Origin: Burkholderia sp. IMCC1007
GTDB taxonomy: Bacteria > Pseudomonadota > Gammaproteobacteria > Burkholderiales > Burkholderiaceae
DNA: 64,000 nucleotides
Direction: 5' to 3'
Assembly (NCBI RefSeq): GCF_027257875.1
Contig: NZ_JAPVQY010000031.1
Coordinates: 26,044-90,043 of the forward strand
Shown piece by piece: positions 51,011-60,231 of the stretch; position 1 is the first letter of the stretch; every line of letters begins with the position of its first letter. A program made the position numbers and the translations under genes. Below the pieces are notes generated by a model. That model searched no databases. It was not told the DNA's origin and saw nothing but the letters and a program-made list of their open reading frames with translations.

Positions 51011-51867
51011 ACGGCACGGCGCTCTATCAGTTCACGCCCCCACCGCCGGAAGACGAGCTGCTCACCGTCAGCGGCACCGCGTCGATGGGCCGCGTCGTGC
51101 CGCCCGGCATCGATACGTCGCACGGCACGATCCTCTACCTCGAGGACATCGAAGTGAGCTTCGACGGCTTTCGCGCGCTGAACAAGCTGTCGCTCGAGAT
51201 CGACGTGGGCGAGCTGCGCTGCGTGATCGGCCCGAACGGCGCGGGCAAGACGACGATGATGGACGTGATCACCGGCAAGACGCGTCCCGATGCGGGCAAG
51301 GTGTTTCTCGGCCAGACCATCGACCTCGCGCGGATGAACGAGCCGGAAATCGCGCGCGCGGGCATCGGCCGCAAGTTCCAGAAGCCGACCGTGTTCGAAC
51401 AGCATCCGGTGTGGGAAAACCTCGAACTGGCGATGCAGACCGACAAGGGCTGGCTCGCGTCGCTGCGCGCACGGCTCGATCGCGGCGCGCAGGCGAAGAT
51501 CGAGGAGACGCTCGCGCTGATCGGCCTCGAAAGCGACGCGTATCGCGCGGCCGGCGAGCTGTCGCACGGGCAGAAGCAGCGGCTCGAGATCGGCATGCTG
51601 CTGATGCAGCGCCCGGCCCTCCTGCTGCTGGACGAACCGGCGGCGGGGATGACCGACCACGAGACGATGGAACTCGCCGCGCTGTTGAACACGCTGCGCG
51701 GCACGTGCTCGATGATGGTCGTCGAGCACGACATGGAGTTCGTCGCGGCGCTCGCGGGCGACACCGGCCGCGTGACGGTGATGGCCGAAGGCGCGGTGCT
51801 CGCGCACGGCACGCTCGACGAGGTCAAGCGCGACGACGCCGTGATCGAGTCTTATCTCGGACGATGA
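51007..51867 (+). CDS. urtD: Urea ABC transporter, ATP-binding protein UrtD
   Basis: A 286-aa ATPase. Walker A GPNGAGKTT (about residue 79), signature LSHGQKQRLEIG, Walker B LLLLDEPAAGM and switch His in VVEHDMEF. The N-terminal ~40 residues are a variable extension typical of UrtD. Coupled to urtC by overlap. Confidence 0.94.
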   Translation: MNGTALYQFTPPPPEDELLTVSGTASMGRVVPPGIDTSHGTILYLEDIEVSFDGFRALNKLSLEIDVGELRCVIGPNGAGKTTMMDVITGKTRPDAGKVFLGQTIDLARMNEPEIARAGIGRKFQKPTVFEQHPVWENLELAMQTDKGWLASLRARLDRGAQAKIEETLALIGLESDAYRAAGELSHGQKQRLEIGMLLMQRPALLLLDEPAAGMTDHETMELAALLNTLRGTCSMMVVEHDMEFVAALAGDTGRVTVMAEGAVLAHGTLDEVKRDDAVIESYLGR

Positions 51868-51871
51868 TGCG

Positions 51872-52564
51872 ATGCTGAAGATCGATGCACTGAACCAGTA
51901 CTACGGCGGCAGCCATATCCTGCGCAACGTGACGCTCGCCGCCGACGACGGCAAGCTCACCGTGCTGCTCGGCCGCAACGGCGTCGGCAAGAGCACGCTG
52001 CTGCGCTGCCTGATGGGCGTCGTCGCCGCGAAAAGCGGCAGCGTGTCGTGGCGCGGCACGGCGCTCGGCGCACTGCCGCCGTATGCGCGCGTCGCGGCCG
52101 GGCTCGCGTACGTGCCGCAGGGCCGCGACATCTTTCCGCGACTCACCGTCGAGGAGAACCTGCTCGTCGGTGCGGCCAGCCGCAAGGCGCCGTCGAAAGT
52201 GCCCGACCGCATCTACGACCTGTTCCCGGTGCTGAAGGACATGCGCGCCCGGCGCGGCGGTGACCTGTCGGGCGGCCAGCAGCAACAGCTCGCGATCGGC
52301 CGCGCGCTGATGAGCGAGCCGCAACTGCTGATCCTCGACGAGCCTACCGAAGGCATCCAGCCGTCGATCATCCAGGACATCGGCCGCACGCTGCGCCAGC
52401 TCGTCGACGAATCGAAGATGACCGTGCTGCTCGTCGAGCAGTATTACGACTTCGCGCGCTCGATCGCGGACCGCTACTGGGTGATGAGTCGCGGCGAGGT
52501 CGTCGCGGGGGGTGATGCGCGGGACATGGAAGCGGACGGCGTGCGCGAGTTGATTGCGGTGTGA
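51872..52564 (+). CDS. urtE: Urea ABC transporter, ATP-binding protein UrtE
   Basis: A 230-aa ATPase, the second of the pair: Walker A GRNGVGKST, signature LSGGQQQQLAIGRAL, Walker B LLILDEPTEGIQPSI and VLLVEQYYDFA. It ends the urt operon; normally urease genes follow, but here an AbiE module intervenes. Confidence 0.94.
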   Translation: MLKIDALNQYYGGSHILRNVTLAADDGKLTVLLGRNGVGKSTLLRCLMGVVAAKSGSVSWRGTALGALPPYARVAAGLAYVPQGRDIFPRLTVEENLLVGAASRKAPSKVPDRIYDLFPVLKDMRARRGGDLSGGQQQQLAIGRALMSEPQLLILDEPTEGIQPSIIQDIGRTLRQLVDESKMTVLLVEQYYDFARSIADRYWVMSRGEVVAGGDARDMEADGVRELIAV

Positions 52565-52820
52565 TGGACACCGGTGGCAGCCTGCTGTCGACGATCAGTT
52601 AATTCGGACCCTTATTATTCTTGCGTTAAATATTTTCGGATTATCAAATAAACTGTGCATTTCCCGCATGCAGTCAACGCCTCCGGATCATGCTCTTTCC
52701 GAGGCGTGGTTTGAGGTCTGACGGGATCCGGCGAATCCGGCGCGATAGCGTTATAAAATTGCAGATAATCAAACATAGTCTATATATACTGCAAACAGAC
52801 AACGCCCTAGTCACGCCACG
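52565..52820 (+). promoter_or_regulatory. A/T-rich leader and promoter of the AbiE module
   Basis: The G+C content drops sharply after urtE. TTGCAG (52759-52764) and TATATA (52781-52786), 16 bp apart, form a plausible promoter 35 bp before the AbiEi start. An imperfect inverted repeat (CGCCTCCGG/CCGAGGCG, 52680-52708) may be the end of the urt transcript or an AbiEi operator. Confidence 0.5.
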
Positions 52821-53552
52821 ATGAGCAACAAGACAGTCCAGCGGTTGATGCAGGAGACCCTGCGCGGTTACCCCATCGATTCCGAAATGCTTCGGAACAT
52901 GGGCGTAAGCGCGGCTTTGGCGTCGCATATGGTCAAGTCCGGCTGGCTGCAACGCCTTTCAAAAGGTACCTACCTACTGACTGGCGACACGCCCTCGCGG
53001 GACGGCATCATCGCGTATCTTGGCCGACGCGTCCCCGGCATCCACGTCGGCGGCAAAACAGCCCTCGCCTGGCAAGGTGTTCGCCACAACATCGCATTCA
53101 AAGAGAAAGTCATTCTCTGGGGCTCGAGACCCTATCGCATCCCCTCATGGGTCGCAGAGCACATGCACTACACATACCAGACCACCGCGTTGTTCGACGA
53201 ATCGTTGCCCTATTCGTACGGGCTAACGCAGCTTCCCGCCGGGGGACCCGACGTGCTTGTTTCCGTGCCGGAGCGGGCCATACTGGAGCTTGCAAGCGAC
53301 ATCGGAAAGGGGCAGTCGTTAGAGGAAGCATCCAACCTGGTGATCGGATTGCGCAACCTGCGCGTCAAAACGCTGGACGTGCTTCTACATCACTGTACGA
53401 GCGTGAAGGTAGTACGACTGGTGCGGGATCTTGGACAGGGTGCGGACTTTCCGTGGGCACGAGAGCTCCAGAAGCACGTCAACCGTCTCGGCGAAGGCAC
53501 GCGATGGTCGAACAAGATGAAAAACGGCAAGCGACTCACACTCAAACCGTGA
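52821..53552 (+). CDS. abiEi: AbiEi-family antitoxin (type IV toxin-antitoxin)
   Basis: A 243-aa protein. The N-terminal winged helix (ETLRGYPIDSEMLRNMGVSA, WLQRLSKGTYLLTGD) and the following GGKTALAWQG region are the AbiEi pattern; the C-terminal domain is basic. AbiEi represses its own operon and counters AbiEii without direct binding. Its stop overlaps the toxin start by one base. In the annotation of many genomes it appears as abortive-infection antitoxin. Confidence 0.88.
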   Translation: MSNKTVQRLMQETLRGYPIDSEMLRNMGVSAALASHMVKSGWLQRLSKGTYLLTGDTPSRDGIIAYLGRRVPGIHVGGKTALAWQGVRHNIAFKEKVILWGSRPYRIPSWVAEHMHYTYQTTALFDESLPYSYGLTQLPAGGPDVLVSVPERAILELASDIGKGQSLEEASNLVIGLRNLRVKTLDVLLHHCTSVKVVRLVRDLGQGADFPWARELQKHVNRLGEGTRWSNKMKNGKRLTLKP

Positions 53553-54544
53553 TGAACCAGACCTATGTGGACACCGTCCGGCTGATGCTCTCGATTGCAC
53601 CGATCGTCTTCGACACGCCGCGCTTCGCGATGAAGGGCGGTACCGCGCTAAACCTCTTTCTCCATGACATGCCACGTCTGTCGGTCGATATCGACGTCGT
53701 GTTCACCGATCGAGGCCTGAACCGCGAAGAAGCGCTCGATGCGATCAACCACGAACTGAATCGAGCCCGGAAGCACATCGAGGCCGAGGGACATGCGACG
53801 GAGTTCTCGGCCGCCTCCTCATCCGGAAAAGCGAAGGGCGACGACGTGAAGCTCGTGGTCATTTCCGGCGCGACCGCCGTCAAGGTCGAGGTCAACTACA
53901 TATTCCGCGGCACGTTACTCGACCCCGTCCGGCGGCTCCTCACGAAGCAAGCCGAGGACACCTTCAGCACCAGCATCGCAGTCCCGACGCTTCACGACGC
54001 GGAGCTCTACGGCAGCAAGCTAGTGGCCGCATTGGATCGCCAGCATCCGCGCGATCTTTTCGACGTGATGCATATGTATTCGCACCACGGGTTGCGCCCG
54101 GATATCGTGGATGCGTTCGTGGGCTACCTGTCCGGGCATAACAGGCCGATTCACGAGGTGTTGTTTGGACCGAAGCATTCGATGGCAGAGGCCTATGACG
54201 CCGATTTCGTCGGCATGACGGTCGAACCCGTCGACCTGGCGGTGCTCGAAACAATACAGGAACGGCTCCATCGGGAACTACCCGCATCGCTCACGGAGAA
54301 TCATCGTCGATTCCTGATATCGCTGGTCCGGGCCGAGCCAGACTGGTCCTTGATGCCATACGCGCATCTGCGCGAGTTGCCGGCCCTGAGATGGAAGCTC
54401 ATCAACCTCGAAAATCTCAAAAAGAAAAAACCGGAGGTGTTCGCACAGCAGGAGTCGGCGCTCCGCGAGAAATTCGCCACGCTGGACGACGAACATGCGT
54501 CAGCCAACATGGAGATCGACACCATGCCGCCGAGCCAGGAATAA
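53552..54544 (+). CDS. abiEii: AbiEii nucleotidyltransferase toxin
   Basis: A 330-aa protein of the DUF1814 nucleotidyltransferase group. The catalytic pattern is GGTALNLFLHDMPRLSVDID, i.e. the GG motif followed by the DID metal-binding aspartates, then KVEVNYIFRGT and ELYGSKLVAALDRQHPRDLFD (conserved Lys and Asp). It transfers nucleotides to tRNA and halts growth in phage-infected cells. Start at 53552 by coupling (TGATG); longer starts would lie inside the antitoxin gene. Confidence 0.9.
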   Translation: MNQTYVDTVRLMLSIAPIVFDTPRFAMKGGTALNLFLHDMPRLSVDIDVVFTDRGLNREEALDAINHELNRARKHIEAEGHATEFSAASSSGKAKGDDVKLVVISGATAVKVEVNYIFRGTLLDPVRRLLTKQAEDTFSTSIAVPTLHDAELYGSKLVAALDRQHPRDLFDVMHMYSHHGLRPDIVDAFVGYLSGHNRPIHEVLFGPKHSMAEAYDADFVGMTVEPVDLAVLETIQERLHRELPASLTENHRRFLISLVRAEPDWSLMPYAHLRELPALRWKLINLENLKKKKPEVFAQQESALREKFATLDDEHASANMEIDTMPPSQE

Positions 54545-54765
54545 ACCAGCCAGCAGCGTGCCACCATTCTCGCATCGCGGGCCCGTCGCACTGTTCTGAC
54601 GATCCACTGCATGGCATGCCATCAAACATGTTCGGTCATGCTGGTCACGCGGAGGATTGGCGATGCGACCTAACCCGGTGCTTCCTACGCACGCGGCATC
54701 TGCATTATTGTTCCGGTAGCATCCACGTTCTTCGCACCCGCTTCCTCGTTTCCCGTTCGCCGCCG

Positions 54766-55641
54766 ATGTCCGCCCCCGATTCGCATGCCTCGTTATCCCG
54801 CCCCGCCGTCGCCAAGTCGTGGCGCGGCCGCCTCGAACTCGGCTTCGAGCGGCACGGCGCGCGCACGACGCTCGCGCACCGGCTGCACGACGGCCCGCTG
54901 CGCGTGCAGCGGCCGCTGTACCCGGAAGGCGATGCGATCTGCCATGCGGTTATCGTGCACCCACCGGGTGGCGTCGCGGGCGGCGACCGGCTCGACATCG
55001 ACATCGCGCTCGGCGACGGCACGCACGCGGTGCTGACGACGCCCGGCGCGACCAAGTGGTACAAGTCGAACGGCCTCGATGCGACGCAGCGCATCGGCAT
55101 CACGGTCGGCGCGCACGCGAAGCTCGACTGGCTGCCGCAGAACAACCTGTTCTTCGACGCGGCGCACGCCGCGCTCGACTTCAAGGTGACGCTCGGCAAC
55201 GGCGCGAGCGCGATCGGCTGGGACGCGACGCAGCTCGGCCGGCAGGCGGCCGGCGAAACGTGGTCGGCCGGACGCATCGCGTCGAGCTCGGCGCTCGTCG
55301 ATGCCGACGGCCGGCCGCTGTGGACCGAGCGCGCGCTGCTCGACGCGCGCGACCCGCTGCGCGGCGCGCTGCAGGGCCTCGCCGGCTTTCCCGCCTACGG
55401 CACGTTGTGGGCGGCCGGCGCCGCGTGCGACGCGGCACTCGCCGAAGCGCTCGCCGCGCGCATGCCGTTCGACGAGACGCTCCGCACCGGCGCCACCTGC
55501 GTGACGCCCGGCGTCGTACTGGTGCGCGCGCTGGCGACGTCGATGGAAGCGCTGCAGCGCCACTTCACCGACTGCTGGCTTCACTTGCGCCCCATCGTGC
55601 ACGGTGTCGACGCTCGGCCACTGCGTCTCTGGCAAACCTGA
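54766..55641 (+). CDS. ureD: Urease accessory protein UreD (UreH)
   Basis: A 291-aa chaperone that, with UreF and UreG, loads nickel into urease. Diagnostic blocks: HPPGGVAGGDRLDIDI, TTPGATKWYKSNG and LPQNNLFFDAA. The 221-bp gap after abiEii contains its leader; I see no sigma-54 box there. Separated from ureA by 236 bp that contain a second promoter. Confidence 0.94.
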   Translation: MSAPDSHASLSRPAVAKSWRGRLELGFERHGARTTLAHRLHDGPLRVQRPLYPEGDAICHAVIVHPPGGVAGGDRLDIDIALGDGTHAVLTTPGATKWYKSNGLDATQRIGITVGAHAKLDWLPQNNLFFDAAHAALDFKVTLGNGASAIGWDATQLGRQAAGETWSAGRIASSSALVDADGRPLWTERALLDARDPLRGALQGLAGFPAYGTLWAAGAACDAALAEALAARMPFDETLRTGATCVTPGVVLVRALATSMEALQRHFTDCWLHLRPIVHGVDARPLRLWQT

Positions 55642-55656
55642 ACGCGCACGCGTCAC

Positions 55657-55671
55657 GCACCGTTTCGGCGC
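55657..55671. promoter_or_regulatory. Candidate NtrC-type binding site
   Basis: GCACCGTTTCGGCGC is a near-palindrome fitting the NtrC pattern GCACC-N5-GGTGC with one mismatch. It lies about 116 bp upstream of the predicted ureA start site, an enhancer-like position. Confidence 0.4.
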
Positions 55672-55746
55672 AACGCCACGACACGCGACGCACACTCCGC
55701 ACGCATCACGCACCACGAACGCGCATGACGGCGCGTCTGATGCACA

Positions 55747-55762
55747 TGGCACGCACCTTGCT
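55747..55762 (+). promoter_or_regulatory. Sigma-54 promoter of ureABCEFG
   Basis: TGGCACGCACCTTGCT matches the RpoN consensus TGGCACG-N4-TTGCW exactly, with GG at 55748-55749 and GC at 55760-55761. The start site would be near 55773, about 105 bp before ureA. It gives the urease structural genes nitrogen-responsive transcription independent of ureD. Confidence 0.85.
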
Positions 55763-55877
55763 GCTTACATAAGCGATACACGACGCACGCAAAACAGCGC
55801 GGTGCTACGATGGTCCGCACCCCTGCCCGGTTGCGTACGCACCGATAAAAATTACGTTTTCCTGAACGCCTGCCTTC

Positions 55878-56180
55878 ATGAAACTGACTCCCCGCGAAAA
55901 GGACAAGCTGCTGATCTTCACGGCGGCGCTGCTCGCCGAACGCCGCCGCGCGCGCGGCCTGAAGCTCAACTATCCGGAGGCGGTGGCCTTCATCACCGCG
56001 GCGCTGATGGAAGCCGCGCGCGACGGCAAGACCGTCGCCGAGGTGATGCACTACGGCACGACGCTGCTCACGCGCGACGACGTGATGGACGGCGTGCCGG
56101 AATTGATTCCCGACATCCAGGTCGAAGCAACCTTCCCCGACGGCACGAAGCTCGTGACCGTCCATCACCCGATTCCGTGA
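55878..56180 (+). CDS. ureA: Urease gamma subunit
   Basis: A 100-aa protein, the canonical gamma-subunit length: MKLTPREKDKLLIFTAALLA start, KLNYPEAVAFITAALMEAA and VPELIPDIQVEATFPDGTKL. It forms the (alpha-beta-gamma)3 enzyme with UreB and UreC. Confidence 0.97.
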   Translation: MKLTPREKDKLLIFTAALLAERRRARGLKLNYPEAVAFITAALMEAARDGKTVAEVMHYGTTLLTRDDVMDGVPELIPDIQVEATFPDGTKLVTVHHPIP

Positions 56181-56188
56181 GGCCCCGC

Positions 56189-56494
56189 ATGATCCCCGGC
56201 GAAATCCTCACCGACGACGGCGAACACGAACTGAACGCGGGCCGCGCGACGCTGTCGCTCGTCGTCGCGAACACCGGCGACCGCCCGGTGCAAGTCGGCT
56301 CGCACTACCACTTCTTCGAAGTCAACGACGCGCTGTCGTTCGACCGCGCGGCCGCGCGCGGCTTCCGGCTCAACATCGCGGCCGGCACCGCCGTGCGCTT
56401 CGAGCCGGGCCAGACGCGCACCGTCGAACTCGTCGCCCTCGCGGGCGAGCGCGCCGTCTACGGTTTTCAGGGCAAGGTGATGGGGCCGCTGTAA
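56189..56494 (+). CDS. ureB: Urease beta subunit
   Basis: A 101-aa protein starting MIPGEILTDDGEHELNAGR and containing GDRPVQVGSHYHFFEVND, the beta-subunit signature. Eight bases after ureA. Confidence 0.97.
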   Translation: MIPGEILTDDGEHELNAGRATLSLVVANTGDRPVQVGSHYHFFEVNDALSFDRAAARGFRLNIAAGTAVRFEPGQTRTVELVALAGERAVYGFQGKVMGPL

Positions 56495-56522
56495 GCCGCG
56501 CCCCGCTCTTCAGGAACAGCAC

Positions 56523-58229
56523 ATGACACTACGCTTGAGCCGCCGCGCGTATGCGGAAATGTTCGGGCCGACGACGGGCGACCGCGTCCGGCTCGCCGAT
56601 ACCGAACTGCTGATCGAGATCGAACGCGACTTCACCACGTACGGCGAGGAAGTGAAATTCGGCGGCGGGAAAGTGATCCGCGACGGGATGGGCCAGTCGC
56701 AGCGCGTGGCCGCCGACGTGCCCGATACCGTCATCACGAACGCGGTGATCCTCGATCACTGGGGCATCGTGAAGGCCGACATCGCGATCAAGCACGGCCG
56801 CATCGCGGCGATCGGCAAGGCGGGCAACCCCGACATTCAACCGGGCGTGACGATCGCGATCGGCGCCGCGACCGAAGTGATCGCCGGCGAAGGGCTGATC
56901 GTGACCGCGGGCGGCATCGACACGCACATCCACTTCATCAGCCCGCAGCAGATCGACGAAGCGCTCGCGTCGGGCGTCACGACGATGCTCGGCGGCGGCA
57001 CGGGGCCGGCCACCGGCACCAACGCGACGACCTGCACGCCGGGCCCGTGGCACATGGAGCGGATGCTGCAGGCGGCCGACGGCTGGCCGATCAACCTCGG
57101 TTTTCTCGGCAAGGGCAACGCGAGCCTGCCGCAGCCGCTCGTCGAGCAGATCGCGGCCGGCGCGATCGGGCTGAAGCTGCACGAGGACTGGGGCACGACG
57201 CCCGCCGCGATCGACAACTGCCTGTCGGTCGCCGACGACACCGACACGCAGGTCGCGATCCACACCGACACGCTGAACGAAGCCGGCTTCGTCGAATCGA
57301 CGGTCGCCGCGTTCAAGGGCCGCACGATCCACACGTACCACACCGAAGGCGCGGGCGGCGGCCATGCGCCCGACATCCTGAAGGTGTGCGGCGAGATGAA
57401 CGTGCTGCCGTCGTCGACCAATCCGACGCGCCCGTACACGATCAACACGCTCGACGAGCATCTCGACATGCTGATGGTGTGCCACCATCTCGATCCGTCG
57501 ATCGCGGAGGATCTCGCGTTCGCCGAATCGCGCATTCGCCGCGAGACGATCGCGGCCGAGGACATCCTGCACGATCTCGGCGCGCTGTCGATGCTGTCGT
57601 CCGATTCGCAGGCGATGGGCCGCGTCGGCGAGGTGATCATCCGCACGTGGCAGACCGCGCACAAGATGAAGGTGCAACGCGGCGCGCTGCCGGAAGACAA
57701 CGCGCGCAACGACAACTTCCGCGCGAAGCGCTACGTCGCGAAGTACACGATCAACCCGGCACTCACGCACGGCATCGCGCACGAAGTCGGCTCGATCGAA
57801 CCCGGCAAGTGGGCCGACCTCGTGCTGTGGGAGCCGGCGTTCTTCGGGATCAAGCCGTCGATGATCCTCAAGGGCGGGATGATCGCCGTCGCGCAGATGG
57901 GCGACCCGAACGCCTCCATCCCGACGCCGCAGCCGGTTCACTATCGCGAGATGTTCGCGACGCGCGGCGGGGCGCTCGCGCGCACGTCGCTGACCTTCGT
58001 GTCGCAGATGGCCGCCGACGCGGGCATCGCGGAGCGCTACGGCCTCGCGAAGCGCATCGTGCCGGTGCGCAACTGCCGCAACGTGACGAAGGCCGACATG
58101 ATCCACAACGCATGGCGTCCGTCGATCAGCGTCGATCCGGAAACCTACGACGTGATCGCCGACGGCCAGTTGCTCACCTGCGAACCGGCAACGGTGCTGC
58201 CGATGGCGCAGCGCTATTTCCTGTTCTGA
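56523..58229 (+). CDS. ureC: Urease alpha subunit
   Basis: A 568-aa catalytic subunit that hydrolyses urea to ammonia and carbamate at a di-nickel site. Visible ligands: HIHF (N-terminal His pair), carbamylated Lys218 in GLKLHEDWG, HTDTLNEAGF, and the flap with MVCHHLD. Full length, with no missing ligand. Confidence 0.98.
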   Translation: MTLRLSRRAYAEMFGPTTGDRVRLADTELLIEIERDFTTYGEEVKFGGGKVIRDGMGQSQRVAADVPDTVITNAVILDHWGIVKADIAIKHGRIAAIGKAGNPDIQPGVTIAIGAATEVIAGEGLIVTAGGIDTHIHFISPQQIDEALASGVTTMLGGGTGPATGTNATTCTPGPWHMERMLQAADGWPINLGFLGKGNASLPQPLVEQIAAGAIGLKLHEDWGTTPAAIDNCLSVADDTDTQVAIHTDTLNEAGFVESTVAAFKGRTIHTYHTEGAGGGHAPDILKVCGEMNVLPSSTNPTRPYTINTLDEHLDMLMVCHHLDPSIAEDLAFAESRIRRETIAAEDILHDLGALSMLSSDSQAMGRVGEVIIRTWQTAHKMKVQRGALPEDNARNDNFRAKRYVAKYTINPALTHGIAHEVGSIEPGKWADLVLWEPAFFGIKPSMILKGGMIAVAQMGDPNASIPTPQPVHYREMFATRGGALARTSLTFVSQMAADAGIAERYGLAKRIVPVRNCRNVTKADMIHNAWRPSISVDPETYDVIADGQLLTCEPATVLPMAQRYFLF

Positions 58230-58247
58230 TCTGGAATCCTCAGTTTC

Positions 58248-58844
58248 ATGCGCACCCTCGACAAACGCATTGCCCCGAACGTGAAGCTCGCCGCGTCGCT
58301 CGTCGCGCGCGCGCCGACGCTCACGCTCGCCTATGACGCCCGCTGCAAGAGCCGCCTCGCGGCGACGCTCGACACCGGCGAAGAAGTCGCGGTCCTGCTG
58401 CCGCGCGGCACCGTGCTGCGCGACGGCGACGTGCTCGTCGCCGACGACGGCGCGCTCGTGCGTATCGCCGCGGCCCCCGAGACCGTGCTGCTCGTGCGTG
58501 CCGCAGATCCGCTCACGCTGATGCGCGCCGCGTATCACCTCGGCAACCGCCACACGCCGGTCGAGATCGGCGACGGCTACCTGAAGCTCGAAGCCGATCC
58601 CGTGCTCGCGGACATGCTGCGCCGGCTCGGCACGCAGGTCGAAGAGACGCGCGCTCCGTTCCAGCCGGAAGCCGGCGCGTACGGCGGCGGCCACAAGCAC
58701 GGTCACGATGCGACGTTCGCGGAAGACTACGCGCTCGCGCAGCAGGTATTCGGCGAGCACCACGATCACGATCACGATCACGATCACGATCATCAGCATG
58801 GTCCGGGCTGCACGCACGGCCACCACGGTCATGACCACCACTGA
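58248..58844 (+). CDS. ureE: Urease accessory nickel metallochaperone UreE
   Basis: A 198-aa protein. The first ~150 residues are the UreE fold (DDGALVRIAAAPETVLLV, AAYHLGNRHTPVEI with a metal-binding His). The last ~40 residues are a His/Asp/Gly-rich nickel-binding tail encoded in part by a hexanucleotide tandem repeat (58761-58790). It overlaps ureF by 14 bp. Confidence 0.95.
   Translation: MRTLDKRIAPNVKLAASLVARAPTLTLAYDARCKSRLAATLDTGEEVAVLLPRGTVLRDGDVLVADDGALVRIAAAPETVLLVRAADPLTLMRAAYHLGNRHTPVEIGDGYLKLEADPVLADMLRRLGTQVEETRAPFQPEAGAYGGGHKHGHDATFAEDYALAQQVFGEHHDHDHDHDHDHQHGPGCTHGHHGHDHH
58761..58790 (+). repeat. In-frame CACGAT hexanucleotide tract in ureE
   Basis: Five perfect CACGAT units encode (His-Asp)5 in the metal-binding tail. 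Slippage would change the number of His-Asp pairs without shifting the frame. Confidence 0.85.
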
Positions 58845-59511
58845 GCTCGTCGCGCTGCTGCATCTCGCGTCACCCGCTTTGCCGATCGGCGCGTACAGCT
58901 ATTCGCAGGGCCTCGAAGCCGCGCTCGACGCGAACCTGATCCGCGACGCCGATTCCGCGCGCGACTGGATCGCGAGCGGCCTGACCGACGTGCTCGCGCA
59001 CGGCGAGTTGCCGTTCCTCGCGCACCAGCTCGCCCGCTGGCAGACGCACGACACGCACGCGCTCGTCGCCGAGAACGCGTGGTTCGTCGCGAGCCGCGAA
59101 TCGGCCGAGCTGCGCCGCGAGACGGAACAGATGGGCTGGTCGCTCGCGCAGTTGTGCGCGTCGCTCGAATGGGGCGATGCCGCGCGCCGCGCGACGCTCG
59201 CGTCGCTGTCGCCGATCGCGCTGCCGACCGCGTTCGCATACGCGGCCGCCGCACACGACGCCGGCGCCGACGCGACGCTCGCCGCGTACGCGTTCGGCTG
59301 GGTCGAAAACCAGATGTCGGCCGCGCTGAAGGCCGTGCCGCTCGGCCAGCTCGCCGGGCAACGCATCATCGTCGCGCTGCGCGGCGCGATCGACGCGACC
59401 GTGCGCCGCGCGCTCGCCACGCCGCCCGATGCGATCAACACGTTCGCGCCGCAGCTCGGCATCCTGTCCGCGCGGCACGAAACCCAGTATTCGCGGTTGT
59501 TCCGCTCCTGA
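58831..59511 (+). CDS. ureF: Urease accessory protein UreF
   Basis: A 226-aa all-helical protein acting as the GTPase-modulating partner of UreG. Family blocks: LLHLASPALPIGAYSYSQGLE at the start and the C-terminal ILSARHETQYSRLFRS. Start at 58831 lies inside the ureE end. Confidence 0.95.
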   Translation: MTTTELVALLHLASPALPIGAYSYSQGLEAALDANLIRDADSARDWIASGLTDVLAHGELPFLAHQLARWQTHDTHALVAENAWFVASRESAELRRETEQMGWSLAQLCASLEWGDAARRATLASLSPIALPTAFAYAAAAHDAGADATLAAYAFGWVENQMSAALKAVPLGQLAGQRIIVALRGAIDATVRRALATPPDAINTFAPQLGILSARHETQYSRLFRS

Positions 59512-59525
59512 ATCCGATACCCGCC

Positions 59526-60173
59526 ATGAACGCATTCGCTCCCTCCTCCGCCCGCCGTACCAAGAAACTGCCGCCGCTGCGCGTCGGCATCGGCGGCCCG
59601 GTCGGCTCCGGCAAGACCACGTTGCTCGAAATGCTGTGCAAGGCGATGCGCGACCGCTACGACCTCGTCGCGATCACGAACGACATCTATACGAAGGAAG
59701 ACCAGCGCCTGTTGACGGTCGCGGGCGCGCTGCCCGAGGAGCGCATCATGGGCGTCGAGACGGGCGGCTGCCCGCACACGGCGATCCGCGAGGATGCGTC
59801 GATCAATCTCGAGGCGGTGGACCGGATGCTGTCGCGCTTTCCCGATGCCGACATCGTGTTCATCGAATCGGGCGGCGACAATCTCGCGGCGACCTTCAGC
59901 CCCGAACTGTCCGACCTGACGATCTACGTGATCGACGTCGCCGGCGGCGAGAAGATTCCGCGCAAGGGCGGCCCCGGCATCACGAAGTCCGACCTGCTCG
60001 TGATCAACAAGACCGACCTCGCGCCGCTCGTCGGCGCGAACCTCGACGTGATGGCGTCCGACACGAAGAAGATGCGCGGCGAGCGGCCTTACGTGATGAC
60101 GAACCTGAAGGCGCTCGAAGGCGTCGCGGACGTGATCGCGTTCATCGAGAAGAAGGGATTGCTGACGGTCTGA
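59526..60173 (+). CDS. ureG: Urease accessory GTPase UreG
   Basis: A 215-aa SIMIBI GTPase: P-loop GGPVGSGKTTL (about residues 23-32), TNDIYTKEDQ, the metal-binding Cys-Pro-His in TGGCPHTAIREDAS, IESGGDN and base-specificity NKTDL. Last gene of the operon. Confidence 0.97.
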   Translation: MNAFAPSSARRTKKLPPLRVGIGGPVGSGKTTLLEMLCKAMRDRYDLVAITNDIYTKEDQRLLTVAGALPEERIMGVETGGCPHTAIREDASINLEAVDRMLSRFPDADIVFIESGGDNLAATFSPELSDLTIYVIDVAGGEKIPRKGGPGITKSDLLVINKTDLAPLVGANLDVMASDTKKMRGERPYVMTNLKALEGVADVIAFIEKKGLLTV

Positions 60174-60231
60174 GCGGCAAGGCGGCACACGCGGCCGCCT
60201 CGCCTGCCCGGCGGCATTGCGCCGCCGCCGT

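Noticed and set aside
56529..58841. 770-codon minus-strand frame opposite ureC and ureE
   Set aside because: Antisense to the unmistakable urease genes; composition is an artefact of their codon bias.
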